Assembly: GCF_028009165.1 (NCBI RefSeq)
Contig: NW_026611615.1
Coordinates: forward strand, 124,001 to 188,000
Origin: Akanthomyces muscarius
Taxonomy: Eukaryota > Ascomycota > Sordariomycetes > Hypocreales > Cordycipitaceae
Length of the DNA stretch: 64,000 bases
Direction of reading: 5' to 3'
Position 1 is the stretch's first letter; each line of letters opens with the position of its first letter. A program made the translations under genes and the position numbers. Below the pieces are notes generated by a model. That model was given only the letters and a program-made list of their open reading frames with translations, did no database searches and was not told the origin of the DNA. Shown piece after piece: positions 11,738 to 22,966 of this stretch.

Positions 11738-12550
11738 ATGACAGCAAGCACCGTGTTATACGAGCCGAGCAATGAAGGCATTACAACCATCACCATTAAC
11801 AGGCCGGCAGTCAGAAACGCCGTCAACCATGCCACATCACTGAAGCTGGCAGAAGCTTTTCAAAAATTCGAAAACGACGCTTCCCAGAAAGTATGCATAT
11901 TCACTGGCGCGGGCACCAATTTTTGCGCCGGCTATGACCTGCACGAAGTAGCCGGCAACAGTACCGGCGAGGTCGCTGTCGGCCCGGTCGACAAGGTCAA
12001 CGGAGCTTTCGGTCCCATGGGCCCGTCACGCATGCAACTGAGCAAGCCCATCATCGCCGCCATCTCTGGGCATGCCGTTGCCGGTGGACTAGAGCTCTCG
12101 CTCCTCGCGGACATGCGCGTGGTCGACACCACCGCCGTCTTTGGCGTTTTCTGTCGTCGCTTCGGTGTTCCACTCATCGACGGCGGCACGGTACGACTGC
12201 CCAAAGTCGTCGGTCAAGGCAGAGCACTAGACATGATCCTTACAGGCCGACCTGTCGATGCACAGGAAGCGCTCGCCTTTGGCCTGGCCAACCGCGTGGT
12301 GCCCAAGGGACAGGCGGTCGAGGCGGCGCGCGCGCTGGCTCGCAATTTGCTTGGCTTCCCGCAAAAGTGTATGCAGGCAGATTTAGTGTCTGCCCACTAC
12401 AGCGCATATGATTCACCAAGTCTCGAGGATGCGCTACGATTCGAATTCGAGAGGGGGGCTTTGGTAGTGGCCGAGGAGAGTGTGCAAGGGGCTAAGAAGT
12501 TTGACAAGGGCGCAGGCCGAGGAGGGAAGTTTGAAAAGGGAAAACTCTGA
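11738..12550 (+). CDS. Enoyl-CoA hydratase/isomerase (crotonase family)
   Basis: A 270-residue intronless crotonase-fold protein that hydrates or isomerises an enoyl-CoA thioester. Start chosen at ATG 11738 (MTASTVLYEPS); the frame extends upstream only through a TTG. The family hallmarks are ITINRPAVRNAVN near the N-terminus, the first oxyanion-hole segment GAGTNFCAGYDL, and the second, ISGHAVAGGLELSLLADMRV. The catalytic position of mitochondrial hydratases carries FCRRFGVPLIDGGTVRLP here, a pattern common in the broad ECH-like group whose substrate cannot be named. No mitochondrial or peroxisomal (SKL) signal is obvious; the C-terminus is Lys/Gly-rich (KFEKGKL). Confidence 0.9.
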   Translation: MTASTVLYEPSNEGITTITINRPAVRNAVNHATSLKLAEAFQKFENDASQKVCIFTGAGTNFCAGYDLHEVAGNSTGEVAVGPVDKVNGAFGPMGPSRMQLSKPIIAAISGHAVAGGLELSLLADMRVVDTTAVFGVFCRRFGVPLIDGGTVRLPKVVGQGRALDMILTGRPVDAQEALAFGLANRVVPKGQAVEAARALARNLLGFPQKCMQADLVSAHYSAYDSPSLEDALRFEFERGALVVAEESVQGAKKFDKGAGRGGKFEKGKL

Positions 12551-13407
12551 ATAATTAAACTGCACAAATAAAACTGGAAATATGACAATCATTTGAGCTC
12601 TGCGATCAACTTCAACCTTAAATAAGACAAGTCTTGGGAAGCGCTGGAGCGCAGACGGCAGGAGGTGAGGCAGGCACGGCGAATTCGCCATGGTCGGTCC
12701 AGTGACTGCCCGCAATGGGAGCTATCAGTAGTTCTGCTACAAGGCTATGAGTAGTCATTGTGAAAGTGACACATTCGATATTGTAACAGTGCCTGCTCCC
12801 AGGTGGTTTTGTGGAGGATCCTGCGATGCCCACTACGCTGGTTAGTGATGAGGCTAAGCAGCCAGGCTGCTGGTCGACGTAGCGACATTCGCTTGTAGCT
12901 GCAGTACCGGGCCCGGATCAACGACAGCAGGCTTGCGCCACCTCCGAATTGCAAATTCGGATTGCTCCATCTCACTTACGATAGGTACTTTCCCAGCTCT
13001 CAAGCTGCCATGTGCCACTCTCGGCGATTCGGCGTGGCGTTGGACTACAGTGTGTGCCGTACTGCCGAATGCCTCGCGGATATTCAGAGTACTGTTCAAT
13101 TGCTCTCCGCTCCGAAACATGTGTTCGACGTATATCACGAGTAGCTAATGACCGTACTTGACTGAATGCCATTTCATTTTCTCGGGGGCAGAGTATCCGG
13201 CACCGTCTCCAAAGTCGCCCATGTTCTTGCCCGGATCACACATGACATGAATCTCATATCAATCAGCAAACAGCTCAGACTATGGACTTTGGCAACTTGA
13301 CAGACTCTGTCTTCGTAGCGAGTATTCGCACGTTATTTTTCAAGACTTTGAATGTTTTTCTTTTCTTAAACTATCATAACGCCGTGTTGTGTGATGTCCA
13401 TCAACAC
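12551..13407. other. Convergent intergenic region
   Basis: About 850 bp between convergent genes. Several short frames occur on both strands, but none shows family motifs, a signal peptide or paired splice sites. Confidence 0.5.
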
Positions 13408-16400
13408 TCATCCGCGGCCAAATCCAGGTTCGACTCGGACTGCACCGTAATGTTTCAAGAATTGACCCCAGATCACTTTTCCTTTGCCGTTGCTTGTCGC
13501 TTTCTGTCCAACAGCTATGGGCCACAGAACACGGCCAGCGCCATCGCCCCATCCAATCGGTCGCTCGCCACCGAATGCATCCTCAAACTCGGGCGCCGCG
13601 CTCATATAGCCAGGATCAACCGTATTCATGGCGACTCCATACTTCTCCCATGCTTCTGCAGCTTCCGTCTCTGTAATCATATTCAAAGCAGCTTTTGACA
13701 TATTTGTGTGCACATGCTTTCCTCTCTTGGCCGAATGTCCCTTTCTGTTTTCAAATATGCCTTCCCTGGACGAGACATTCACAATGTATCCGCAGCGTTC
13801 GCCCGCACCCTCTTTTCGCCGCATCACTGGCAGAAGCTCACGAATGAGAATCAACGGTACAAATGTGTTGACGCTATGAGCGCTGATCAGGTCTTCGTAA
13901 GGTATTTCATGCAGGCTCTGGACCCATGATGACTTGGAGTAAGGAACGACGATAGTCGTGCTTTTGACGGGAGCGGCAACATCCTGCGATCCAAGCAGGC
14001 CAGTGAAAGACGCGGTTTCAATGCTTGAGTCGTTCGCACCCCGCAATCTTGGTGTATAGGGTGTGCTCTGTAGCCAAAGGGCTTGCCAACTTCCCATCGA
14101 GTCTCCAAGAAGATCACGCTCCCTATTGATGGCAGTAACCTCAGCCTCTTTTCTGTCTGCAAGAGTCTGCGCCGCGTTGTTGATCAAGATATCCAGTATG
14201 CTAGAGTTTTGATCAAGGATATTCTTGACTTGTCGTGTCAGTGCCATGGCATCCACCGCAGAGCGGAAGTCCGCGCCGATGATTTTCAAGCGTGCTTCCC
14301 ACGTCTCGCTATCCGCTTCACGCCGGTATCGCATGACAGCATCGGCAGGATATCGCGTTGAGACTATGACAAAGGCGCCGCATCGTAAAAGTCGAAGAGC
14401 TGTGTGGAAGCCTAAATTGACGCGCCCACCAGTGACAAGAGCCGTGCGGCCCCGGAGCTGAAGGTTCCGTGGAAGCGACATGCGAGAAGCGGACAGGTTG
14501 AAGTCCCCGCATGCCTTGCACAAAGCCGGCAAAAATGGATGACTTTCATGGCGGCGAAGACGGCATATATAGCACACAGCGACGTTCGCGCGGTCGGCAT
14601 TCGATGCAGGGCTGTAGGAAGAAATTTTGATGTTCGCGTGGACTCCTTTGTCTTGGTTGATCTTTGATCGAACCTCAGATAATACTCGGTGGATACTGCC
14701 ATCTTGGTCGTCTTTTGTCAAAAGTAGATTTTCCAGTATTCTCTCGCATACTCGCAACTCCTCATCGGATGTCATCTTATTCTGAGGTGCGGAAGCTTGC
14801 TGACCCTCGCTGGAAGGTAATTCGGCTGCGGCGTCCGCTTCAGACATCCCGTCCTCCGGGGACGAGCAGTCTCTGGAAAGCGGGTTCGACTGAAGCACAC
14901 TTACAACTTTTTGCAGCACGCTTTCAAATATCAATGTACGTGTTTCAGGCCCAAGCTCGCGCGAGGGGAACATTTGCTGTAGCAGCTCTTTCTTTCGGAG
15001 GGGAGTCAAAGCGGAGATATACAGCGCAAGCAGACTTGGCTGTTTAGACCGGACTTTGCGATTATTCTCATCGCAGATCTTTGAGTCGATTTGAAGTTGC
15101 GTTGCAATTTCAGATACCGGGGCTCGGTGCACGAATTCTTCGTAGTCGACAGCGTCCATAGTTGCCCGCGATGCAGACTTGGAAAACACAGGCACTGAAG
15201 ACACGAGGGCATTCGTGTAGGATGCCTGATATTCGCCCGGAAACTGAGAGCGAATCCAGTTGACACACTTGGTGAAAGCAGTAAGCCATTCAAGCTCTTT
15301 CGGACGAGCAGGCAAGGAGACATTCTGATCTGGCCGGAACACGAAACAAGTCTGGCCATTCATACGCGCTACCCGGCTCATAGAATTGCTCGAATAAGAA
15401 TAGATGTCATTGAAGCCTAATTCTGCGATATTGAAAAGGGATAGCATTTCGGAAGGAATTATAGGGTCGTTCTTGGTCGGATCGTATGTACCTCTGAATT
15501 TGGAGAAGAGGTCGAAACACCAATTGTACGGCACCAAGCAACAGTGCGCGTAGCGAAAGCGAAACCACGACCGACCAACAAAAAGTTTCTGCCGGCCGTA
15601 GTGGATCTTTTTTAGCCTTGCGTAAATTGGCAAGTGAGAAGCTTTGCGAGCATCCATACGCAAGTTGCGGGCAATGTGTGGTTGACGAGTTGGGTCCATG
15701 AGCTGCGGGGCCAGAGGCATCTTCAGCAGTTCTGGAAAATCGTCAAATAGCTGTGCCAAGACGATGAGTTCATCACTCTGGGTTTTTCGAAGCATTTCCA
15801 ACGCCTTGATAATCCACGGCAGGACGAGCATGGCGTCCTGGAAAGTCCATTCATGAGTATGGAGAGCGTCTGCGGCCTGGTCGAGGAAGTCCAGACTGGG
15901 TGGCGAAGACGTGTAATCAGAGGCTGAGAATGCGTCTGTGCGCATTTTCTTGAAGCTTTCAGGCAATCTCTTCTCTTTGATCAAGGAGGACAACAAGGTG
16001 GCCGGCAAATACATGCACGCAGCGCGACGGTCAGCCCTCTTAAGGCCACGGCCCCACGGTGCACTTTCAACGATGCGGAAGCCTGGCGGATATACCTGGC
16101 GATCATCTCCAAGGAAAGCCATAAAGCTAACGGTAAATTGCTTCTCCAAGACTCCCAAGGTATGGCTTGCCGGGTCTTCTGGCTTGGAAGTCACCGCCCG
16201 ACAGTGGAGTTTGACGCTGAATTCAGACCATTGCTTCACTGTCGTCATCTGCATGTAGTCGCGGCCGCACCAGAGCATAGAAAGCCGATTCGCGGCAATC
16301 CAAAGCGCCGCAAGTCTTTCGCCGTGGTGCTGAAACAGCCATGCCCAGGTGGGTGAGATTCGGATCGCATCGTGAAGGGAGGCGCCGGCAGTGCTCGCGC

Positions 16401-16545
16401 ACTGCAGCTGTAGAATATGATGTAGCGGCAACTCCGCCAAAACAGGCTCAATCAATTCGAGAGGCAGAGCCGAGAGCTGAGCAGCGATTCGGGCTATTCT
16501 TTTCGTGGAGACGGGATACTCGTCCCCTCCAGATATTAGCGCCAT
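13408..16545 (-). CDS. F-box-like / zinc-motif / short-chain dehydrogenase fusion protein
   Basis: One uninterrupted 1045-residue frame with three recognisable parts. Residues about 25-75 (LPLELIEPVLAELPLHHILQLQCAS) look like an F-box, followed by about 550 residues typical of fungal F-box proteins. Near residues 657-678 is a CX2C-X14-CX2C motif (CYIC...CKAC) likely to bind zinc. From about 686 onward is an SDR domain (GRTALVTGGRVNLGF, LDILINNAAQTLA). The SDR active site is altered: the catalytic Tyr position of YxxxK is Thr (TNMSK), and the glycine motif is TGGRVNLGF rather than TGxxxGxG. The domain may therefore bind a nucleotide without normal catalysis. No splice signals suggesting two genes were found in the junction. 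The F-box assignment is by pattern only. Confidence 0.8.
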   Translation of the reverse strand: MALISGGDEYPVSTKRIARIAAQLSALPLELIEPVLAELPLHHILQLQCASTAGASLHDAIRISPTWAWLFQHHGERLAALWIAANRLSMLWCGRDYMQMTTVKQWSEFSVKLHCRAVTSKPEDPASHTLGVLEKQFTVSFMAFLGDDRQVYPPGFRIVESAPWGRGLKRADRRAACMYLPATLLSSLIKEKRLPESFKKMRTDAFSASDYTSSPPSLDFLDQAADALHTHEWTFQDAMLVLPWIIKALEMLRKTQSDELIVLAQLFDDFPELLKMPLAPQLMDPTRQPHIARNLRMDARKASHLPIYARLKKIHYGRQKLFVGRSWFRFRYAHCCLVPYNWCFDLFSKFRGTYDPTKNDPIIPSEMLSLFNIAELGFNDIYSYSSNSMSRVARMNGQTCFVFRPDQNVSLPARPKELEWLTAFTKCVNWIRSQFPGEYQASYTNALVSSVPVFSKSASRATMDAVDYEEFVHRAPVSEIATQLQIDSKICDENNRKVRSKQPSLLALYISALTPLRKKELLQQMFPSRELGPETRTLIFESVLQKVVSVLQSNPLSRDCSSPEDGMSEADAAAELPSSEGQQASAPQNKMTSDEELRVCERILENLLLTKDDQDGSIHRVLSEVRSKINQDKGVHANIKISSYSPASNADRANVAVCYICRLRRHESHPFLPALCKACGDFNLSASRMSLPRNLQLRGRTALVTGGRVNLGFHTALRLLRCGAFVIVSTRYPADAVMRYRREADSETWEARLKIIGADFRSAVDAMALTRQVKNILDQNSSILDILINNAAQTLADRKEAEVTAINRERDLLGDSMGSWQALWLQSTPYTPRLRGANDSSIETASFTGLLGSQDVAAPVKSTTIVVPYSKSSWVQSLHEIPYEDLISAHSVNTFVPLILIRELLPVMRRKEGAGERCGYIVNVSSREGIFENRKGHSAKRGKHVHTNMSKAALNMITETEAAEAWEKYGVAMNTVDPGYMSAAPEFEDAFGGERPIGWGDGAGRVLWPIAVGQKATSNGKGKVIWGQFLKHYGAVRVEPGFGRG

Positions 16546-17877
16546 CGCTTTGAAGTTTTTTAATCAGATCATAATTTCTTGTAAGCAGGCGAAGGCGATG
16601 CCGCTCTTTAAAGCCAAGTGTGTTTAGGCAACGGTGACTCAGGCGAGTAAGCGCACGTCTTAGTCGCGCAAATGCCCGCCTTTCAGTGTCACTCGGTCGT
16701 GTCGAGCGCGCCCTTTCGAAGTAAGGATTGTCAAGAGATTCGTTTAGAATCATTTAGAATGTGGATTTGCGCAAGGCAGCCTATAGCAATGCGGAACTTT
16801 TGTTATATTACCGCCTTTTCTTGGCTTCCCTGCCGCACGTATAAGTGGAACGAGGCGTATTCAAGATGATCATCCACTCTAAAACTATGTGAGATTTCGC
16901 CTTGATATACCAAGGCGAAAGGAAAAATATAACTAGAATGCGAGGAGTTAAGCTAGCAGGATGCCGATTGTCGGCGGGTTCAAAATGTCTGTACTAGCAC
17001 GCAGGCGACCGATCGAACGACCCGAAAACACTTACAAGGTTTTTCTTTTTCTATATATTTCACGTTTGTTTTTGGGGGGGGGGGGGGGCGCAGGTTACTT
17101 GCCTGTTTTTTCAGTTTGTCCTAGCCTTCTAATTTATGTTCGCTTTGTTTGCACGCTCGTTTTGCACTCTATTAACTGTGAGACAAATCACCCGGTTTGT
17201 CGACTCTAGATAGTTATGTCAAGTGCCCACCAGGCTGCCGCACCCCGTCTGATATACATGAATTGATCAACTAACCGGTCAAGATGGATTCCTTCGTCTG
17301 AATATGAGCTGTTTAAGCTTTGAAGTTTCCTTAATCGTGACGTGGCGCTGGAAGGTGGCTGTCGTAGTGTAAAATCTGGTCTCTAGGGTAAGCTACTAGG
17401 CGACGGGCGCGCGCCGTTGGTCGGCCTCTACCAGACATATTGAGAGCACTCTTGCATTTGGGGTAAGAATCTCATCTCAGAAGTCATCCAATGCTCGGTC
17501 TGGAGTTTTTATATATTTCCGAGCTTTTGTCATGATATGCCGAAGTCTTGTTTGCGGTTGGCCACTCGTTGCTGTCACGTGCGGTGATGGCTCGGGACTG
17601 ACGTCGCGACCCGCACAGCACATGGAGCTTGCTGCTGAGCTTCGCCCTGTCATCCGGTCATACCTCATCTCCAACTGTGCCGACTGCTGCATTCCCGACC
17701 GCTCATACCTCGCCAAATACTGCAATTGTGCCGGAAGACAATTAATCTCGACTGGAACTGCTTTTATACCTCTTGAACTACAGCCTGTAGGCTGATGGAG
17801 CTATCTTTGTAACGCTCGACGGGTAAAGCCCCAACTTTCAATCATCCATCATCGACATCCGACGCGACTACACCACA
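16546..17877. other. Divergent intergenic region with poly-G tract
   Basis: About 1.3 kb between divergent genes, probably holding both promoters. It contains a 15-base G run at 17074-17088. No supported coding frame. Confidence 0.6.
17074..17088. repeat. Poly-G homopolymer, 15 nt
   Basis: Fifteen consecutive G on the plus strand. It could form a G-quadruplex or simply be length-unstable. Confidence 0.9.
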
Positions 17878-19531
17878 ATGGCTTCACTGTATTCAGGTTT
17901 TCGGGTATGACTGCGATTTTCCTACATTAGCTGGTCAATTGGGCCTCGCCTAACGTGTCCGATAGACCGCATCGATAAGCACCATCCGCCTGTCCCCCCC
18001 TTGCTCAACACTTTCTGCGCAGAGATCAGTACTACGCAGTGACAAGCATTCGCGCCGCCAATTTGGCCTTGCAGGCACCCGGAAATTTTCGAATTCAGCG
18101 ATTCTTCAAGACGCGAACCCTCGAAGCGCTTCGACCGAACAGAAGGATGACGCCAGCATTGCCAGCGCAGAGACGGATGCGCCTCTACTGAAGAAGCGCG
18201 AAAAAGAGTCGGCCAAGGGCAAATATAACTTATACGGAGATGACTGGGAAGAATCTGTGGACTTCGCGATCAAGTCTTTCGAGGACTTACCACATCGCCT
18301 GTTTGGCGTGAACCAGCACATGATTATCAACTACGAGCTAAAAGAGGCTTTGCGTGTGATGCTGCGGCAATTCAACGCGCCCATCGTCTATTGCTTCGCA
18401 TATGGCTCCGGCGTGTTTCCGCAAGGGGATCTTGGCCGCAGCATCAGCGAGGCCGACTTTCGTGCTGTGCATCCCAAGCCTCCGGATGCACTGGTCAAGG
18501 CGCAGAAAGGATCGCCCAAGATGATTGACTTTATCTTTGGCGTCTCGCATACCCAGCACTGGCATTCGTTGAATATAAAGCAACACCGCAAACATTACTC
18601 TGGAATCGCCTCACTAGGCTCGGGCGCCGTCTCTCATGTACAAAACTGGGGCGCTGGTGTCTACTTCAATCCTTTCATTGAAATGAACGGCATGTTGATC
18701 AAATACGGTGTCACGAGTATCGACAACCTGGTTCACGACCTCTCCACTTGGGACAATCTATATCTTGCGGGCCGTCTGCAGAAGCCCGTCAAGATTCTTC
18801 GCGATCACCCACAAGTCCGTCTTGCCAACCAGCACAACTTGATTGCTGCGCTGCGCACGGCTATGCTTCTTCTGCCCCCGGACTTCACCGAGGGTGAGCT
18901 CTATAGCACCATCGCAGGCTTGAGCTACCTTGGCGATCCTCGTATGGCCCTTCCTACCGAGAACAAGAGCAAAGTCGACAACATCGTCAACAACAATGTT
19001 GTACACTTCCGTCGTTTGTATGCGCCATTGGTCAAGACATTGCCCAATGTCGAATTTACAGGACCTTGCCGACTAGATGATGAGGAATGGGTGCTTGATC
19101 CCAATGGCGACAATAAACTGCAGCAAGATATGGACCCAATTAAACGCGGCAACATGGTACGACGCCTTCCTTCGAGCTTCCGCCAACGCCTTTACTTTCA
19201 GTATCAGAAAAAGTTTGCTATTCCCCGTGAGGAATTCTCCATTATGATGAAAGCGACTCGGGATGATGATCCGTCATCCAACAAGCGACGCCAAGGCGGC
19301 GAGTTCGATCGAAGAATAGCCGCCGATAAGCCAGAAGAGCTCCAAGCTCTCGTTCGCCAAGTCATCAAGCAGACGGTCAACTGGCCGAGTACCAGTCAGA
19401 GTATCAAGGGCCTCCTGATGGGTGGCTGGGGCAGAACATATCGCTATCTGAAGGAAAAGTATGACAAGTGGAACCAAGGAAAGAAAAGCGAGACCAAAAA
19501 GAGAGCGGATGCGAAAAACGCGGAGAAATAG
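17878..19531 (+). CDS. TAM41: Mitochondrial CDP-diacylglycerol synthase (Tam41/Mmp37)
   Basis: A 530-residue peripheral mitochondrial inner-membrane enzyme that makes CDP-diacylglycerol from phosphatidic acid and CTP, the first committed step to cardiolipin. Exon 1 is only 27 nt (17878-17904), then a 61-nt intron (GTATGA, branch CTAAC, ATAG), then 17966-19531. The N-terminus after splicing is rich in Ser, Arg and Thr (MASLYSGFRTASISTIRLS), a typical presequence, so the small first exon is needed for targeting. The nucleotidyltransferase-like FAYGSGVFPQ and the family block DFIFGVSHTQHWHSLN are intact. The C-terminal tail is strongly basic (GKKSETKKRADAKNAEK). Single-copy housekeeping gene in fungi. 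Confidence 0.95.
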
Positions 19532-21133
19532 ACTTGCTCGAGACGCGGCCTGGGGAGAAAAAAAGGGAATTTGTGAGGAAGGAGACGCCTCGACAGCACG
19601 ATGAGGCGAGTCGACGGGAATTTATCTGATAGAACAATTTGGGCAACTGTACAAAATTGGGGCAAGAATCATAGACTACTAATCGATGAGCGTTAAATAC
19701 ACGGCATCAGGTAAACGGATCGTGTACCAGTAGTTCGTCCCCGGCTGTGCTGTGCCAAGGCTGCGGTGCCGTGCACCAACTCAAGTGTCATTTCCCGACA
19801 TATTGGCAGTCGTGCGATGAATGCCATTGTGAAGCTTCTCAGTCAAATTACGCCATTTAATTTACTCTGGGGGATCCGCCATTCTGCGGAAAGCGAGATG
19901 AGATTTTGAACACCGCAGGGGGAACCCTGTCAATACTGGACTGGGGGTTACTTGGGCAACTAGGCTGATATGGTTCTTCTCGTTAGGCGAATACTTGGCG
20001 CAGAGATCCTCAGCTGGGATTTCTAAACACGTGAGTACCAGTCTCTAATTGAAGCAGTGCCATCAACAACCGCCTTGTAGACACCGTCGGTAGAAGTGTT
20101 CGGCCCCAATTTGCAGTACCTGGGTGGACGGTTGACCGGGCGGCGTATTTTTGATGGGCCAGGAATGAGCCCGGCCAACGGCGGCAAGATTACCAGTGAC
20201 TGCAGTATGAATGATAGCAAATGCCGCGAATATATTGCCCGCATCAAAATGTGGTTGGCAGCCTCGGGGTTCGCGACGACGGCACTTGATGCCCTCGCCC
20301 GGAAAACACCAGAGACGCCGCAATTGCCGGTTTGTGGCGTTATGCTGGCAAGCTGAGCAGAGCTGGGACGAAGCCCGGTCCGAGCGACTACAGGACGCGT
20401 AGAATGGTAGCCTCGTCGCCAGCCTGGCCAAATATGTAAGCATGTTTTCCGGCCATCCGTACATTAGATGAACCCTTTGGATCGGGGACGCGACACGTCG
20501 TATGTGCGCCTACGTGGTCTACTGAGGAGCATATGCCGAGAGAGCAGGCAAAAGGTACCCCCGCATCTACCGTGCAAGAGTCTCTGTGATTGACTGGAGG
20601 AGCGTATGTTTTTCTTGCAGGATGGATGCCACGAAGCTTCCGCTGACATGTGGTGATCTGGTGCTTGCAGCTCTGAGGCGTCGGGAATATTTGCAGAGAT
20701 TTGTCGGCGAACGGCTGGTCACATGAGAATCGGTCCAAAGAATCAATGAATGGAAAAGGGAGTGAAAGCGAATATAAAATCTAAGATTGCTCCAATACAA
20801 ATATGATGATTGCCACTCACTTGAGAGAACTTCATCAATCATCCCATCAACAACGCCTAGCGGGGCGACAGGCAAGTACTACTGTACTACGCATGGTTGT
20901 CTGCTGGCCCCTGCTCGTTGAATATCTCATGTTGCTGTTGTATTATTTCTCTAGAATAAACACCCCCCTTGGGTCACAGTAATCAACGCAGGTTCCCGCC
21001 CACATGGTTATGTGCTCGTCTGTTGGCCCGGGGGTGGGGGAAACTCGCGGAGGACGAATTGCGCAAAGTGCCCACAGCGCCACCATTGCATCCTAAACAA
21101 ATACGAGAAAATTCTAGCTGCGTAAAGTGGCAT

Positions 21134-21424
21134 CTATGAGATTGCTGTTGGTTTTTTTTGGCACCCACATTCGCGCAATATTCGGACCAGAGCTTGCCCC
21201 TTCTCGACGTCAAGGAAGCACTTGGTCGGCACGCCAACCCAGAAAGAAACGTGAGCCGGCTGGCCAATGCACAGTCCGTTGAGACTCAATCGTCCCAGTT
21301 CCGTGGATTCGGTAAAGTGGATTTTTGGGTCTGCGTTGACAAGACACTGACCGGTTGTCTTGCTGTAAGCAGCGACCATGGACAAGGCGTCGCCGTTGGG
21401 ACACCTCGCCAGCAGCGTATTCAT
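21134..21424 (-). CDS. Candidate Cys-rich ORF, 96 residues
   Basis: A minus-strand frame starting MNTLLARCPNGDALSM and ending ECGCQKKPTAIS, with six cysteines spread along it. The frame is open a little further upstream (SCWSFEARRDP), so the piece may be the last exon of a longer gene whose first exon I could not place; a possible signal-like MLAALLSLNPC lies near 21806. There is no signal peptide in the frame itself. I do not recognise it, and chance is a serious alternative. Confidence 0.25.
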   Translation of the reverse strand: MNTLLARCPNGDALSMVAAYSKTTGQCLVNADPKIHFTESTELGRLSLNGLCIGQPAHVSFWVGVPTKCFLDVEKGQALVRILRECGCQKKPTAIS

Positions 21425-22950
21425 AGGATCCCTGCGCGCCTCGAAACTCCAACAGCTTCCAGAACGCGTTGGATGGTTTTAAGATTGAAATATTACAGTG
21501 GAATGAGAAATTACATATGTTGGCCTACTCAGTAGTCAAGCTCTTTGAGATAATCTGGTGGTAGGTGCATATCGCTAGTTGAAAATTGGACACCTGGGGT
21601 AGTTTCCACAGATGCCCCAAGCTGTCTTGCATGTGCGTTGTTTTCAAATCATCTGCACGTCATTACCAGTCATTGGCTAAGCTTCTTTGGAGGGGATGAG
21701 AAACGCCCGCATGGGATTTGGAATCCATGACCGTAAACGCCTTCGATCGCGGAGTGGGAAATTGGGCATGGGTTCAGAGACAGCAGGGCTGCGAGCATCG
21801 TGGCGTTCGTTGTGTGTGTGATTCTGGGCTTGATGGTTCTGACCCGAGATTCCGGGTTGGACATGAGACCGGGTTTTGACGAAAGAAAAATTGCAAAGAG
21901 CAAAACGGCTCTCAGAAACGGCTGTTGAAGTTTTTGAATTACTGGTAAATTAAATTCAGACATGTCTTTGCCGTAGCTGAGAGGTACGGGTACAGTTTCC
22001 CCCATCACCAGTTGAACGTTGGAGTAGCAGCCACTAGTACACGCAAGACACAACTAAAGAGGAACAATTGAACGCCGGCCTGATGATCGCTTGTACAGTC
22101 TTTGGGCTGAAAACACTCGGGAGTAGAGTAATCAATTTAATCTTTTTGTGCTACCCGTATGACGAAGAAGAACCTGTCCACCTGTCCAAACGGCAAAAGT
22201 CTTCCCGATAATTTGCGCTACGCAAGCCACTTCCTATTCACTCGACAACGCGATAGGCCAGCCGGCCACTAGCCATGACGGTCTTAATGTCCCCGGACCC
22301 AGGGTTTTGGATGAGCGTGAAACATCCACTTGCCAGTCCACCAGAGCTCCAGCCAGTCATTGCAACTGTGGCGCTTGCCAGGCCCATTGCCGTGGGTCGA
22401 TCTCGTCCACCGGACGCTCGGTTGCCCTTTTTCCCAAATACCCCTGTTGGCCGAGGAGGGCCCTTTCTGGCGGCGGGACCTCCTTTATTCTGCAACCGCT
22501 GGTTCGCAGAACTGACATACGTTGCTGGGTCACATCTCGGCTGGCGTTCTCTCGTGCGGCCATTGTGATTCCGAAGATTGGCGCAGCAAAAGCAAGCAAT
22601 CATCAGAGCACCCGTCATCGGAACACCCGCAATAACAGCTCGATCGGGGTGATGCAGAGCTCATCCGGTCTCCTTGCTCGCATGAATCTGTGCACATGGG
22701 GCTATTTGAAGCTTACGTACGGAGTTTTCAGCTGCTGCGCTATCAGCCACCATCAATGCAGCCAAAGTTAGTTGCCAAACTCGCAACTACGAATTGTTGG
22801 CCTTCCCGCAGAAGTTGGATCCAGCATGTCCAGCATGTCCGAATACTGGGCGGGCTCGCCTTGGAAAAGTCGTATTTCGGCACTTGTGGAATCTGAGTCG
22901 CGGATGTCTGTGCCAGATTGTGAGCCATTTTGCCTGGAAGCCAACTCGGC

Positions 22951-22966
22951 AAAAAAAAAAAAAAAA
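22951..22966. repeat. Poly-A homopolymer, 16 nt
   Basis: Sixteen A on the plus strand in non-coding DNA. No element boundary or target duplication was seen that would mark a retroposed tail. Confidence 0.85.

Noticed and set aside
20464..20875. Possible two-exon minus-strand gene (start MPVAPLGVVDGMID, donor GTGAGT)
   Set aside because: The donor is good, but acceptors and downstream frame are ambiguous, and two competing frames give different proteins; not enough to call.
22238..22618. 126-codon minus-strand frame
   Set aside because: Low-complexity composition, no signal peptide or family motif, and no splice support.
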